Assembly (NCBI GenBank): GCA_013397865.1
Contig: VZTI01004088.1
Coordinates: 5,440,849 to 5,504,848 of the forward strand
Length of the DNA: 64,000 bases
Direction: 5' to 3'
Origin: Struthidea cinerea
Lineage: Eukaryota > Chordata > Aves > Passeriformes > Corcoracidae
Position numbers and translations under genes: made by a program. Every line of letters starts with the position of its first letter. The first letter of the stretch is position 1. A model generated the notes under the pieces. That model made no database searches. It was given only the letters and a program-made list of their open reading frames with translations, and had not been told where the DNA came from. Below are positions 45,950-58,154 of this stretch, piece after piece.

Positions 45950-48862
45950 AGGTCTCATAGCCAATTAAACCCTGTTATTTATGCCACAATGCCTATGAAG
46001 TTGGCAATCTTTCTGCTGGTAAATAGACAAGTGTTAAATTACTTTTTTCTTCTATACAGGTTAGCTATAGGTGGAAAAAGGTGAGTTAATTCTAATATTG
46101 GCAGCTGAGTTACACATGCTATGCACACACGCATGCACAAAAATCCTCATTATTAAATCACAAAGCAATTAAAAAATTAAAAATTTCATAAGACCCCACA
46201 TAAAAGAAATACAAGTGTTTAATGATGGATTATAAAGTGAAAGTGAGAAAAAAGTAAAAGCTCAGCTGTCTCAGGGGCTTCCCTTGCAGCCTGTGATACT
46301 GATTTCTGTCTTCACCCTCACACAAGCCGCAAGAGCTAATAAATTCTTGGCTCCCCTGCCTGGGAGCCAAGGCCGATTAATATCTGCCTACCTTGTTACC
46401 TAATTCATTATGGAATAGCAGTTAATTTGATTTGATATTATTTTAATAAAGTTCTGTGATATATAAGATTGTTTCAGGCTATCAAAATAATTTTCCAATT
46501 ATTACGGTTACTCAAGCAAGTCTTTTTTTCCCTTCATGAGCGGCAGTTGGTCTGACTCAGAATACATTAGCTCCTACAGCTTCATCCTGGCCAGAGGAAT
46601 ACGAAGTATATGCATGATTACACCAGAAATATTATTGCCAGTAATGTGAGCCTGCAGATCAAGGCACAGAGTCCAGATTGATGTGCAATTACAGGCCCCC
46701 ATGATGTCATGACATTGCTGATTGCTCCTCATCTACAAATGAGTTAATGCACTAATATACATATACACGGCTGCACATACACATATGTGCAAGCACGCAC
46801 GCATGCAAGTATCTGTTATATTCTGTATCCTGATACTAGTGTTCGAGGGGCAGCAGTACATGAAGGCAATGTGGGATAGATGCTGCATCTCACAGGAACT
46901 TGTGTTACTTGCTCCTGGCATGGACAGCGGCAGTCTGGCCAGCAGGAAAGCGTGGATGAGTTTTGCAAGCAGTGGGAGCTGCCTTTTTTTGCTGTCATTA
47001 CTTTTGACCATTTCAACAGATACCAACATAGATATTACATTCCTACTGAGGAAACAAACATCAGGCCACTCTTTTCTCTTGGTTATAGCAAATACCTAAG
47101 AGATAGAGAAGAGAAAGGACATGGGTGGAACTTGATTGAAATAGGAAAAGGCAGCTTAGACAAAAGAGCAGGTGCAAACACAGCCATTCCTTTTGCAGGT
47201 GAGCTGAATGTCATAACATTTCTGCCTGGGTACGTGAGAGCGTCTTTGTCATATGCTTATGGGGTTGAGAGGGTGGCATACCAAACACCTTCATGGCTTT
47301 ATCCTAGTCCCACTGGAGTGGGTCATCATCTTCATTAGGGGCAGAACTGGGTCTGCATTACTAAATTTACAGAGTGCAATCAACAGCAATGAAACTGATT
47401 AGCTGCTATATCTCACCCTTTCTACAGTACTTCCTCAAGGGGCTTCTGGTCACATGAACATACAAAATATCTGTACTTCTGTGCTGTGAGCAATAGGGTC
47501 CTGAATTCTAAATGGTGGAAGATGTTTTTTCCTCAAAAATAAGAACTGATGGGACCAGTTGCATCTCTTTTAGATCACCATTGCATTAATACCCTGACAA
47601 AATCCCTGCACTCCTGAAGCAGTCTCTGACCCTGCTGGGGCTCATCCCATGCCAAGTTCATGAGAAAAGTTCATGAAGGATTGCCGTCTTGCCATTCTGC
47701 TCTACCATTTCCTTGCCTGGATTGAAAAAAGAAGTGCAAGCAACTGAGTTTAAGCTGCCGATCATTTTTAAGTGATGGTTTTCTGCTTTATACAGTACAT
47801 CACAGTTTCTTTTTCATATTCTGCTTCCAAAAGTGGTTATTCCCATTCCATTCAGTGCTCTTAGAAGAGCGGTGGCTGACCCATGGGATGTATGTCAAAT
47901 ATGATTTACAACCTTTTTCATGCTTCAGCAGAACTCAGCAGAAGCATAAATGGATCAGAACACACCATACATATGTGAGGACATAAAACTTCTTTTTGTT
48001 TCAGTATTTGTAAATTGCCTTTTTATTTCCATTGCTTAGCTATCATTAAGAGCATGAAACAGCCTTGTTAATCGCAGGATGTTGTAACACCACTTATTGT
48101 GCAAAGAGTTTATTGTTGTGAGTAAACTATATTGCAACCTCCAAGGGAAGGCACTATCATATCAAAGGTAGAGGTTAGTGCAATTTTTTCCTTCTGTGCA
48201 TAAATTTTTATTAATTTATGTTCATATAATTTATTTTGGTGGGTTTAAATTGTTGAGATGAAAATGATATTTTCTACCAAAAGGATATAAGCGAAAGATG
48301 AGGGGATGGCACAGATGCCTAATATGAGGCTATTTGCCACTCTAGTCCTGGACAGCAAAATGTTTCTAAGTTTTCCTTCTAAAATCATTGCATTTTTCTA
48401 CAAACTACATTCTTGCGAACCCTTACAGGTTAAAAATATAACAAAATTATTATCTTGTCACAAAATTCAAGTACACAAAAGACTCTGGAAGCATTCACAT
48501 TTTTAAATACATCCATTTCCAAAAGGAAGCTTTTCATACAGCACTCAATGACTCGAAAGCTTGGCTTAAAGTCTGTCTCTCACCAATTCTTTTTGGAATA
48601 TGCGAAAAGATATTCCATTTTTTTAGATAAGCAATATTTTTTTTTAATATTAATATGTTTTAAATGTATCCATCACATTTTAAAAACAGGCAAAAAGACT
48701 TACAAAGGCTCCTGACTTTATCATTTGAAAAAAATCCCGATGTCATTAATCATAACTAAAGTTTTTCAGTCACTCAGTTTTAGTGATGCTGAAGTGAATT
48801 AACTAAAAGGCTTTCATGCTTCTTGATCTTATATCCCATGCCTGAAACCCTCATTCATTCAA
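45950..48862. other. Non-coding unique DNA with regulatory-looking parts
   Basis: It contains the longest open frame of the window (46,880-47,338 plus, 152 codons), which overlaps shorter frames on both strands and has no recognisable domain, so it is not called as a gene. The stretch 46,290-46,740 looks like a conserved element (see findings). Around 48,000-48,150 another AT-rich, non-repetitive block occurs. A CA-rich patch lies at 46,757-46,806. Confidence 0.5.
46346..46371. promoter_or_regulatory. 10-bp inverted repeat resembling an NFI-type palindrome
   Basis: CTTGGCTCCC (46,346-46,355) and GGGAGCCAAG (46,362-46,371) are exact reverse complements around a 6-nt spacer. The outer TTGGC..GCCAA half-sites recall the nuclear factor I consensus TTGGC(N5)GCCAA, but the half-site spacing here is larger (14 bases). 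It lies in an AT-rich stretch with several TAATTA-like cores. The regulatory role is inference. Confidence 0.35.
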
Positions 48863-48925
48863 ATCTTTCTTACTCACGTAAGTTGTCCTATTGAAGTCAA
48901 TGTATCTCAGCATGTAAGTGGGGTT
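48863..48925. mobile_element. Old amniote repeat relic, partly self-complementary
   Basis: The segment reads TTACTCACGTAAGTTGTCCT followed by ATTGAAGTCAATG and CAGCATGTAAGTGGGG. It has an inner palindrome (ATTGAAGTCAAT type) with CACG/CATG-containing flanks. This wording recalls an old sauropsid repeat built on CCCATTGACTTCAATGGG with ACTCACGTGAGT flanks. The family is not assigned. Confidence 0.35.
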
Positions 48926-51117
48926 TGAAGAGAGGCCTTTGGTATATAAGAGTGGGAAACAGAGTCGGTTCTCATGATTCTTCCATAGAAACTGGTGGGT
49001 TTACATTCTTTTCAACATCTCTAATGCATAATCGTCTAAAATGATTTTAGATCCTAGAAATTGCTACAAGATGGTTATAAATTCTTTGTGTGGACAACTT
49101 TTCCATTTGGTGGTAAAACTGGAAGGCCTTATCACTCTTTTATAACTTTCTATATAATTTTTATGAAGGCAAACATAAGGCATCAAAGACTGCAGGCTAA
49201 AAACTCCTCTGTGATCCAAACCAAGTGGCAAAATTAAGTCCTGAAAAAGTTAAGAAACACATCTGTTTATGGTCTGCTTAGGCAACTTGGCCTGAGAACA
49301 TAGCACAGGAGTAGATTGATGCAGAATAAGGCTCAAATTTAATAATCAAGCTTGGTTACTGAATACAGCTATAAAGATGGATAAAATGAAAAGTTTGTAT
49401 TACATGTCTCCACTCATCACGTAACAAAAGAACATGAAATAAGGGGACGTTTTGAGTTGAAAAGAATGGTCTGTGCTGAAAAGGCATCAGATGTAAACAA
49501 TATGGGATAAGACTTTAATACAACAATAACCAAGGAAGAATGTGGTGTCCATTGCGTGGTAATGGGAAAGGGACCTTAGGCCCAAGCTGCTGTCACTCTG
49601 TACATGTGCTTCTTTTTATGCAAGTGACAGAAGATCACAAAATCCTTTGTTACTTGGCTTCCAGGAACGGGCTCTCCCAGCACATTACCATTGTAGAATC
49701 TCAGTTCTCCACCCTTCTTCCTCAATCCCTCTTCCCTCTGGGTAGTCATCTCCTTGACTGGCCAGCAGAGTTGGTTTGGTAACTCTCTATTATTCTTGTA
49801 CTTCTCTGATCAGAAGTCCTGCAATACAGTCCATCTGAAATTATATGCAGTAGAAGGGAAAATTTAACTGAAAAATCACAAGCTCTTCTACTTTAATAAC
49901 TATTATTGTGTATGTTGTTTAGCTATTGCATCTTCTGCAAGTCACAGGACTGAAAATCCAAGAAGTATCAAAAACTCTGGGATCCTCAAAGTTTCTTCCA
50001 AATTTAGCTTGAATAACGGGAGCTGGGATATGGAGATTCCCTGATAGGGGGGAAAATCCTGAGAGTGGTATGACCCCGGGGAAATGTTCTTACAATAACT
50101 GATGACAACCCCGACAGAGAAGCGGTTTTATTCCATGGTTGGGCTCTCTGAATTTCCCTGTGAAAGAGTGTGGCCACACTGAGGATTTATCTTTCTAGAT
50201 ATCCATCTTAGGTGTGTGCATGACTACCCACCTCAGTGCCTGAGTGTCCTGCTTTCACATGCTAACCTGCCAGCATGCTTTCAGAACTGCCTGTCCCAGC
50301 TGGCCAGATCATGCCATGAAGGTCAGGATGGACCTGCGGACATCCTGACCTTCCAAGCATCTTTCCCTAAGAACTACTAGGTAATATAACCAAGGAATAT
50401 TCCCTTATTAATGTGCTCCTTTTCTATTGTACTTGGTGAAACATAAGCACTCTAGGCAGCTCAGAACTGATTCCTCTTTATCATATGTAGTGGCTTGGAG
50501 AAATGTTTTAGACATTGCACAGTATTCCTGCTAAAAAAGTGCCACAGTATTTTTCTGAGATTTTTGGGTTTTTGTTTGTATTTTGGGGTTTTTTTCTTAT
50601 GAGCACATTACAGTATTTTCTTTCAGTAACTTTCCTTCTTAATGTATTTCAAGAGTACATGGACTCAGTTTCTCTGTTTCTCTTCTGTTGTTTTTTTGAA
50701 GACTTCAAATAGATACCTATGTACAAGAGGAACAAAACTCTGATGAGTTCTGTCTGTATGGAGAAAGCCTCATGCAGTTTAGTGATTAATGTCTACTTTT
50801 TCTATGTAATAACAAATATAATCAGCATCCTGATTAAAAAAATTATCAGATAAAGAACAGTTCAGAGTATATCCACAAGGAGGGAAGAGCAGAATATATG
50901 TAAATCTGTTGTACAAATATTTCCTGAGTTTTGAAAAACAGAAGTATTGTCTGTGTTCAGGGGCCTCTACAATTAACAAAAGTAAGGAAAGTTCTGTCAA
51001 AATAAATGGTACATGTTCGTTTTCCATGTACTGAGCATAAGTCATGGGTAATGGTTGAATGTGTCAGATGAAAAAAATATAAAACTGTTATAAAAAGAGA
51101 ACCAGATTTTCTCTCGT
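48926..51117. other. Non-coding unique DNA
   Basis: Only short open frames occur. A 13-bp hairpin at 50,318-50,353 is listed separately. A T/G-rich patch lies near 50,560-50,600. Confidence 0.5.
50318..50353. repeat. Perfect 13-bp stem with 10-nt loop
   Basis: GAAGGTCAGGATG (50,318-50,330) and CATCCTGACCTTC (50,341-50,353) are exact reverse complements around GACCTGCGGA. About 0.01 such structures would be expected by chance in 64 kb. The stem is too short for a typical miRNA precursor and the flanks do not extend the pairing, so a mutational origin or a small structured RNA element are both open. Confidence 0.88.
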
Positions 51118-51421
51118 TGTGATGGCTGATTAGCCAGTGGTACAGGAGACAGAGAGAGCTCTTGTAAGAGGGTCTCTGCTGCCAAAGACTTATCGGTTAT
51201 GGTGAGGGAAAGGAGCCTCTCCCAGGATGCCTGTTCGGTTGTGGTAATGTACCCCAGTTCTGATTTCCCTGGTTGGCTCCTGGTGTTAGCCACACCCCTG
51301 TATTTAAGATCGATCCATCACGTGTTCGGGGTCAATGCCTCTAGAACCCTTCACGAGTAGTAGCAATAAACTGCTGCTTGTGGAACTCCATGCAAGGACC
51401 TTTCTCAACTCCTTGCCGTCA
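51118..51421 (+). mobile_element. Probable solo LTR of an endogenous retrovirus
   Basis: The layout is that of a retroviral long terminal repeat: TGTGATGGCTGATTAGCCAG at the start, a U3-like stretch, a TATA-like TATTTAAG at 51,301-51,308, AATAAA at 51,365-51,370 and about 50 bases of U5-like sequence ending near GTCA. It keeps about eight CpG sites in 300 bases, many more than its flanks, which suggests a younger insertion. No gag, pol or env sequence flanks it, so it would be a solo LTR left by recombination. I cannot find a clean target-site duplication; CAGATTT occurs on both sides (51,103-51,109 and 51,420-51,426), but using it would move the ends off TG..CA. The subfamily is unknown. Confidence 0.6.
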
Positions 51422-51736
51422 GATTTATATTACTGAAGCCATCCCTACGTCTGTGCGTTCATGCATGTAAGCCACAGGACCAGAAGGGACTCAGTAATAT
51501 CTCATGTTAAATTTTGAATTCTTAAATATAGGTTCTTAAGAAAATAACTAATTATATCTGGTTATCTAAGGCTGAGGCTTCAGGTTTTATAACATGCACA
51601 TTAGAATAAAATGTATACACATAACTGATTTCAGATAAAACTGTAAGAGAAACTCTTTCAGTGGTTCAGAGAGAACGAATGAATAAGGGTTAGCAGCACT
51701 GTCAAAGATTTCAAGAAAAGAAACAGAGTGCATGCT

Positions 51737-51867
51737 CTGCCTCAGTCTTCCTGTGCAACTTTTGACGAGTCATTGAACGTTCAAGTTTTGCAGCTGTAAC
51801 ATGGGGGCAATACCACTGCCATTTTCACATGGGTGGTTAGAGTATGGACAGGCTGAGATAATGACTT
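51737..51867 (+). mobile_element. MIR-like SINE core relic
   Basis: The run CTTCCTGTGCAACTTTTGAC, GAGTCATTGAACG, then GCAGCTGTAACATGGGGGCA, then GGTGGTTAGAGTATGGACAG and GAGATAATG follows the core and 3' part of MIR-type SINEs (TGTGTGACCTTGGGCAAGTC..CTGTAAAATGGGGATAATAA..GGTTGTGAGGATTAAATGAG). It is strongly diverged and lacks the tRNA-related head. It is one of the better matches among the old repeats here, still by eye only. Confidence 0.52.
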
Positions 51868-53838
51868 GCTCCTGAAAGGGTCCTGCAGAACCCGTCGTAC
51901 ACTCAGCAGTTTGTCCTCCTACTCAGCAGAAAAGGAGAGGCAGTGATCCTGGAGATGAGTGGTTGCACAAGAGACATAAAAGTAAGGTAATTAAAAATCA
52001 TTGGGTAGAACACTGATGAGTAATTGCATTCTCCTTACTTAAAAAAATAACTCCCTGAAGCTTCAGTTGGATCTAGGATTTTTTCCTTTCATTAGAGGAC
52101 AGCAGGTGTTGTGCTATATCGCTGTGTGTTGCTAACGAGTTGCCATGTTTCTCCTCAGCAATGGATTGGCAAAGTGATTCCCTTTAGTATGTAAAACACT
52201 TTGTGGCTCTCTGAGGTGAAAGAATATATAGATGGAAAATCAGCCATACCTGAAAAGGCCTGATTTCGTAGGAAGGTTTCTGTGGAAGGGAGCAGCCGGA
52301 CCTGGTTCCTTGTGGGAAATCTCAAGCCCAGCAGTGCAACCACACTCATCACCTGCCAGTGACTTCCCTGGTTATTTCCTCGGTGGAACAGGCAATCACA
52401 TGGATTTGTCAGCACCCAAATCTGTGAGTTTGGCTCAGGTGGAACAGTTGCTTTTACCTTCAGAACAGTAAGGTCTTTTCCATAGTTTGTTCTACCAGCC
52501 CTGTCCTATGAGAGGTAAGCTCTTGAGACGGCCAATAATAGTAAATCATCTGGAGAGAAGTCAGGAAGAAATGCTTGAATCCATTTCAGCCATTTGTAAA
52601 GGAACCCCATATCGAAAAAGTTAGCATTTTCAGGACCCTCACAAGCTCTGTGTCTCTCTTAGATATCCCCAGGCATATGGGGAATCCTGTAAATCTACTA
52701 TGAGCAGTTACTGCTTTTATGCTGAACTTCTTGCAGAGGCTATGCTGTATCTCAACACACAGATCTATGAATTAAACACTCTGCTTATCTTTAGGGCACA
52801 AACTGACATGAAGCAAATTCTCAGCTTCTTATTGAATAGGAGGAACTCAGCAAAAAGAGCAGGACTGCCAACAGAACAAGGAACTCTTTCAACAGACTGG
52901 TACCATCAAAGAGTTAGATGGGAGAACAACACTGAGGAAAATACTGTAAAAATTATTTCTTCTTAGAAAAAAAATGGAAGAAAATTAAGATTTCCCTCCA
53001 GAGAATGAATACTTCTTCTTGCTTAACCAAGAATTTCTCTTCTGGGTTGTTTTTTTCCAGCAGAAAATCTGCTTTGGAGACAACTTGCTGCATGTCATCA
53101 TTTCAATTTCCTGTAAATTCTTTTCCCATTTAAAGAATGATCATATAAACATGTAAAGTCACTTCACCCCTCTGTTGAGGTTATGGTGATTTGCATAGTA
53201 GTTATGGTTGTTAAAAGAGGATGGACTGAAAACAGGTTCTTCATTTTTACATTAAACATGAATCATAAATTAGGAAAAGCAGAGCATAAAGAAAAGAGAA
53301 AGAAGCCCTGACACATCTGTAGTCTTCATAAATTAGATTTCTTATCAGTCTATTCTAGTCTCTAGTTTCTAAACTCACCTGCCAGCATAAGATCTGAATG
53401 TTATATGAGAATAAATGTCTTGTATTGCTTTCTCAAGCTTTGGCCATTCTGGGAGAAATGGAGCTGATATATATCTGTGTGTTAGGAAATACGTCCCAGA
53501 AAATCTATATAGGTAAAAGAGGAGGTATCAGAATTTGTGATGATCTTTCATTACCAAGAGTTTATACTGCAGGTTTGGAGTGAAGCCCTCACAACCCATG
53601 AAAAGACATTAAATTCCACATAATCTTATATACTCACCTGACTTCAGCTGGTCACATACCAGCAGAGACTTCTAGAATTGAATAAGCATTAAATAAGGCA
53701 GGGTGTCACCTCCACTTAAATTTTCCATATTATTTTCTTCTTTGAGGGGGTCAAGAGAAAGATAATTGAACTCAAAAGAGAATGAATAACAAAAAAACGC
53801 AAGGGCATTTTGAGATTTGAGTTTTAAACACCAGAATT
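51868..53838. other. Non-coding unique DNA
   Basis: Open frames stay below 90 codons and none is recognisable. No repeat is evident. Confidence 0.5.
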
Positions 53839-53955
53839 CCAGATTGTGAGCTTAGTTATAGCAGAGTAAATCTGAAGTAAATCCATTGACATAAAATCAA
53901 AACTGGAGTCACAGAAGTGGATTTAGAATGCCAGACTGAGATTAGAATTTGGCCC
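53839..53955. mobile_element. Ancient inverted-repeat (MITE-like) element
   Basis: The unit starts CCAGATTGTGAGCTTAGTTA and ends GAGATTAGAATTTGGCCC, whose reverse complement GGGCCAAATTCTAATCTC resembles the start. The middle contains GTAAATCTGAAGTAAATCCA and CATTGACATAAAATCAAAAC, decayed from a self-complementary centre. The pattern matches a common old sauropsid repeat of the form GGGCCAGATTCTGATCTC..AACTCCATTGACTTCAATGG. Copies are non-autonomous. The class is uncertain. Confidence 0.5.
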
Positions 53956-56900
53956 ACACTGTTTAAATAAGGTCAATATATATGAATGAAAACAGAAATC
54001 AAGGCAGCAGTATGCAGAGAAACTGAGGTGATAAATAGAATGGAAGAGTTTACAGATGAGGAGAGAATTACTTAGTCTTAGAAGAATAATAAAGATGATC
54101 AAGAGGTGACAGGACTGAGGTATTTAAACTAGCTGAAGATTATTATAAAATTAAGCTTGATGATCTATTTGAGTTTGTTGAAGATACCAGAACTAGAGGA
54201 TTTAGGTTTAAGTAAAGTGGGAATATATATAAGAAGAATTTAAGGAAGTACTATTTTACAGAGACTGATAAAAGATGGAAGGTACTTCATATTCAAATGT
54301 TAGAGACATGCTGCATTAATATTTAAGCAAATGCAGTAAGACTATCTGCAACCTAATGCAGTTAAGTGGTATCAGTCAGTTTTCTACTTGCAAATAACCA
54401 ATCATTTTTACAGAGAGCTAATTTCCACCGATTATTTCTTCACCCAAATAGCTAGATCAAATCAAAGATACAGAGCTTACAGCTGCTCAGGTTTTTGGAG
54501 TAATGTCAGTTTTCACTGGGTGCAGATCTGGTCCTGTGTTTTTCTTTCACTAGCAAGACTGGCAGACTCTCTCCAGCCCCAGGAGCTTGGTTGCATGCAC
54601 TGTCAGGGTGGCATGAGGAAGCTTACACGTCTGCTGTCCACACATATCCTGTTTGGTGGGTAATTAAAGGATTTTAAGCTCCAACACAGTCAATCTGGCA
54701 CCTTTCAACAATTCAAACTGACAGGAGCAGAAGACAAAAAAGAAAGAGCACATTGAAATCTTGTTGAAACAGAAAAAAAAATAATTATGTGGAAAAGATA
54801 AATAAGATTTATGAACAGTGTATCTTTGTTTTTTCATATCTCTGAATCACTATTGAAGAAGACAAAGCTCAGCCTAATGTCCTACCTCCAAACATCTCCA
54901 TATATAATCATCTGCCTTCCCCAATTCATGCAGCTCTGCTATAACTCTGCTTAAGTACATTTTTCATGAGGATAAATGACAACTGAGTCTAATCAGTGTT
55001 GTGTATGCCTGCAAATCAAAAGGTAAATCTGGAAAGGATCAAATAACGAAATAACCCAAAGGTTTACTTCCATAGTCCCACTTTACATTTGGTCCTCCTC
55101 CGCCCTTACTTTCCCAACTCTACAAGCCTTACAAATGGGATTAATCAAAAGAAAGTTTTGAGTCACTTTTAAGAATGGCAATAGGACAGAGTGTTAGTAT
55201 TTTATCATTTTCTCTCATATCAGATTATAATATAAGACTCAGAGGAAGTATTATGTCAGGCATACGTAAAATCTAAACCCAGTTCAGTTCCTTAAGGATC
55301 ACCTTTTAACTCAGACTGCTGGGCTCCAATGCTGTTATGTGAATATGCCTTACACAACATGTTGGAAAAATCTTGTCAAGAGGGCTTCATAAAGGGTTGC
55401 TTTCTGGTAAGGAAACCTGCAATTCATATGGGAGGTCTGAGGCTGAATTTCCCCAGGACACAAACGCTCTAGACTCTGTTGCTCACCAGCAATTACTCTA
55501 ACCCCTTTAAGCTATCACCACTCCCAGATCAGTTTGAAAAATTGCAGCAAACCTGTCATTCACAGGGAAGGGAAGGGCAGGAAAGAGCACTGCTCCATGA
55601 ATCCAAGCTTCGTGGAGCGGGGACTTGCAAGCTGGGCAGAAAAACCAAGGAGATAGATGGAATTTCAAATTATCTGCCATTATTTTCTCCTTTGTGAATC
55701 TATGTTGTTACCTATTTTCTTTTGCCCCATTTAGTGCTGGCTCCATCCCATTTCATTTAAGCAATTATCTGATTGTCGGAAACAATGTCGCTCTAGATTT
55801 CTCACGTAACTGATGAAAAAAGCTGGCTATCTTCACAGGGAAATTCAACTTTTGTTCAGCTGGGAGGTAAACTGCCTTTTGCACCTGCACTTATCTTTCC
55901 CCTGAGTATATAGGAAGACTACATTGGCTGTACTTCTAAATCAAATATCTGTTGCATTTCCAGTTAGACCCTTCATGTGTGATTGCTGAGTCCAGTCCTG
56001 AGGCACCTGGGTCTGTTCAAAAGCTGTATAGTGCAGGTTTGTGAATTTGACTTCTGGAGCTTGACACCAAAAGTTATGTTAAAAATACCTTGCTAAGTAC
56101 TTTTATTAATCTTTCCCAGGGTCATAGAAGCTATTAGTTTAATTCATTCCACTCCTAACTTAGGTGGATTATGCTAGGCATGTAACATCTTTCTCTTTTT
56201 CAAAGTTTTCTTTCCTTGAAGAAAGAAGACTGATGTGATTATGTGGGAAGGCTGGCTTGCTGTCCCCACCCTTGAATATTTTTTTTCCCTGAATAAATCC
56301 ACTGACCAATTTCAATCACATTCAAAATCATAAAACAGGAAATGTGCTTATGAAAATCAGCAGGTAGAGTAAATTAAAATGATGCCTCCAGTGAAGAGAA
56401 AAAGAAAAATAGTTCCTTGTCAACTCTGTTTGACAATGGCCAACTGGCTAATCAATGACAGAGTGTGATGATTTTACTCGATGGGTTTAAAAAAAAGCAA
56501 GGGTTGTGGGACAACCTTCTATTATTTGCCAAGGAAGGGGAGGTTTGCAGGACAAAGGATTTTTATTTTCCTATATATTGAAATACAGACTGAATTTGTT
56601 CCATTACTTATGGAAAAACTTTTTTTTTCAGCATGAGTGTGGTAGGTATGATTTTTTCTCACATCATTTCTTTTTTCACTAGCATCTAGTAGGTAAATAT
56701 AGGAGAAAACTGTAATTGCCTGAATAAAAATAATTACCTTTTTTTTTTAATTTTGCTTATTTGAGATTATTTTTGGATTTGCACTTAATTATAAGGCAGC
56801 AAATATAGATTTCTTTTTGCACAGCTCCACTTCTGTATGCACAAGTTAAAAATGGAAAAATCTATTTCTTTGTAAACTGCAGGTGGAAAGATGGCAAAAA

Positions 56901-58154
56901 CAGTTTTAGGGGCATACTTCACAGATCAAAAATGTTATTACCTCTTGAGGCAAAATGCAGAACTAGTACAAACTCATTTGGCCAATTCACACTTGTTTGA
57001 TATATTTCAAAAGCATGATTTTATGCTGGATCAGCTATCATCTCTCTTCCTGCAGCCGTCATCAGGCCAGGATAAACACTGCAGTGTATACTCTGATTAA
57101 TTTGACATAAATACTGTCAAATTCTCATACCTGAGCCAGATCATGTTTTTTATAGAGGATGATCCAGGTGTGAACATATCTGGTATTAATGAGCACAGAA
57201 ACAAGGTTTAAACTAGGTCTTCCCTCTCAGTGTAAGTATGGTAGCCAAGTATAAATTACTGGTTATAGTTCTCCTCTGATGACGGCCAGTTTTCCATATT
57301 CAGTTCAAGTACATGAGCATTTTAGCAATATATCCATATGATTCTCACTTTCCATTGCACTATCCCAAATATTGCACTAAGCCTGTTTTACTCCCAGATG
57401 ATTATGCATAATGGGCAATGTCTGGACGGAAGTGTGCTGCAGGGATTGTGAGCAAATGAGCTGTCTCAAACTTACAATGTGGGACTGCTCTACCGTTAAC
57501 AGAATCTTCTGACACTATTTCAAGCAGTGAGATTATTAAGTGTCATATGGCTAAATAGGACAGGTCATTCAAAGGAAATATCAGCAAACTCAGTCATATA
57601 AAAACATTGTACCAAGGGCTCTGTGTGACATTAGGCCATGTCTCCCATAAATCTATAGGAGAACTCATTTATTTATATATACATATACATATATATATAT
57701 ATACATATACATATATATATATGATATCATTTTGTGTGTGGCATGGTAAAACAATGCCAACTCTGTGCATAACAGCCTTTTCCTGCAGCGGGAAAGTCTC
57801 CATGCTTGGGCACTTGTCTTGATTCAAGAGACAACAAGGCAAATAAAAAGGAGACTAGATAGTTCAAAGGATATATGGTTACTAGACAACTGGCAAGGTA
57901 CAGATATTAAGAATATTCATATCATACAGCTGATCGTGAAGATTAGCTCACCTTTCTATGTCTGATCAAATGGCCTCAAATTATGTATATATGTAAAATA
58001 AATAATTTTACAAAAGGCAGAAGATAGCATAATACAGAAATATCAAAACTGATACCTAATCTCTTCTCCTTGGGCTTCAAAGAGGCAGCTGTAGATCTTG
58101 GTAAAGCCTGATCTACTTACAACGTAAGCATTGTGCTTGAGGGTATGCAAACAA
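53956..58154. other. Non-coding unique DNA, no gene seen
   Basis: No gene is supported. An AT microsatellite is listed separately. The stretch 55,690-55,870 is non-repetitive and holds several CpG sites (GTCGGAAACAATGTCGCTC, TCTCACGTAACTG) that are unusual in this AT-rich background; it may be conserved DNA. Confidence 0.5.
57671..57725 (+). repeat. (TA)n/(CATATA)n microsatellite
   Basis: About 55 bases of alternating TA interrupted at intervals by C (ACATATACATATATATAT). A partially self-complementary, probably length-variable tract. Confidence 0.9.

Noticed and set aside
46880..47338. 152-codon plus-strand open frame, the longest in the window
   Set aside because: No recognisable domain, overlapping frames of similar quality on both strands, and no splice or promoter context. 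A frame of this length is plausible by chance among six frames of 64 kb.
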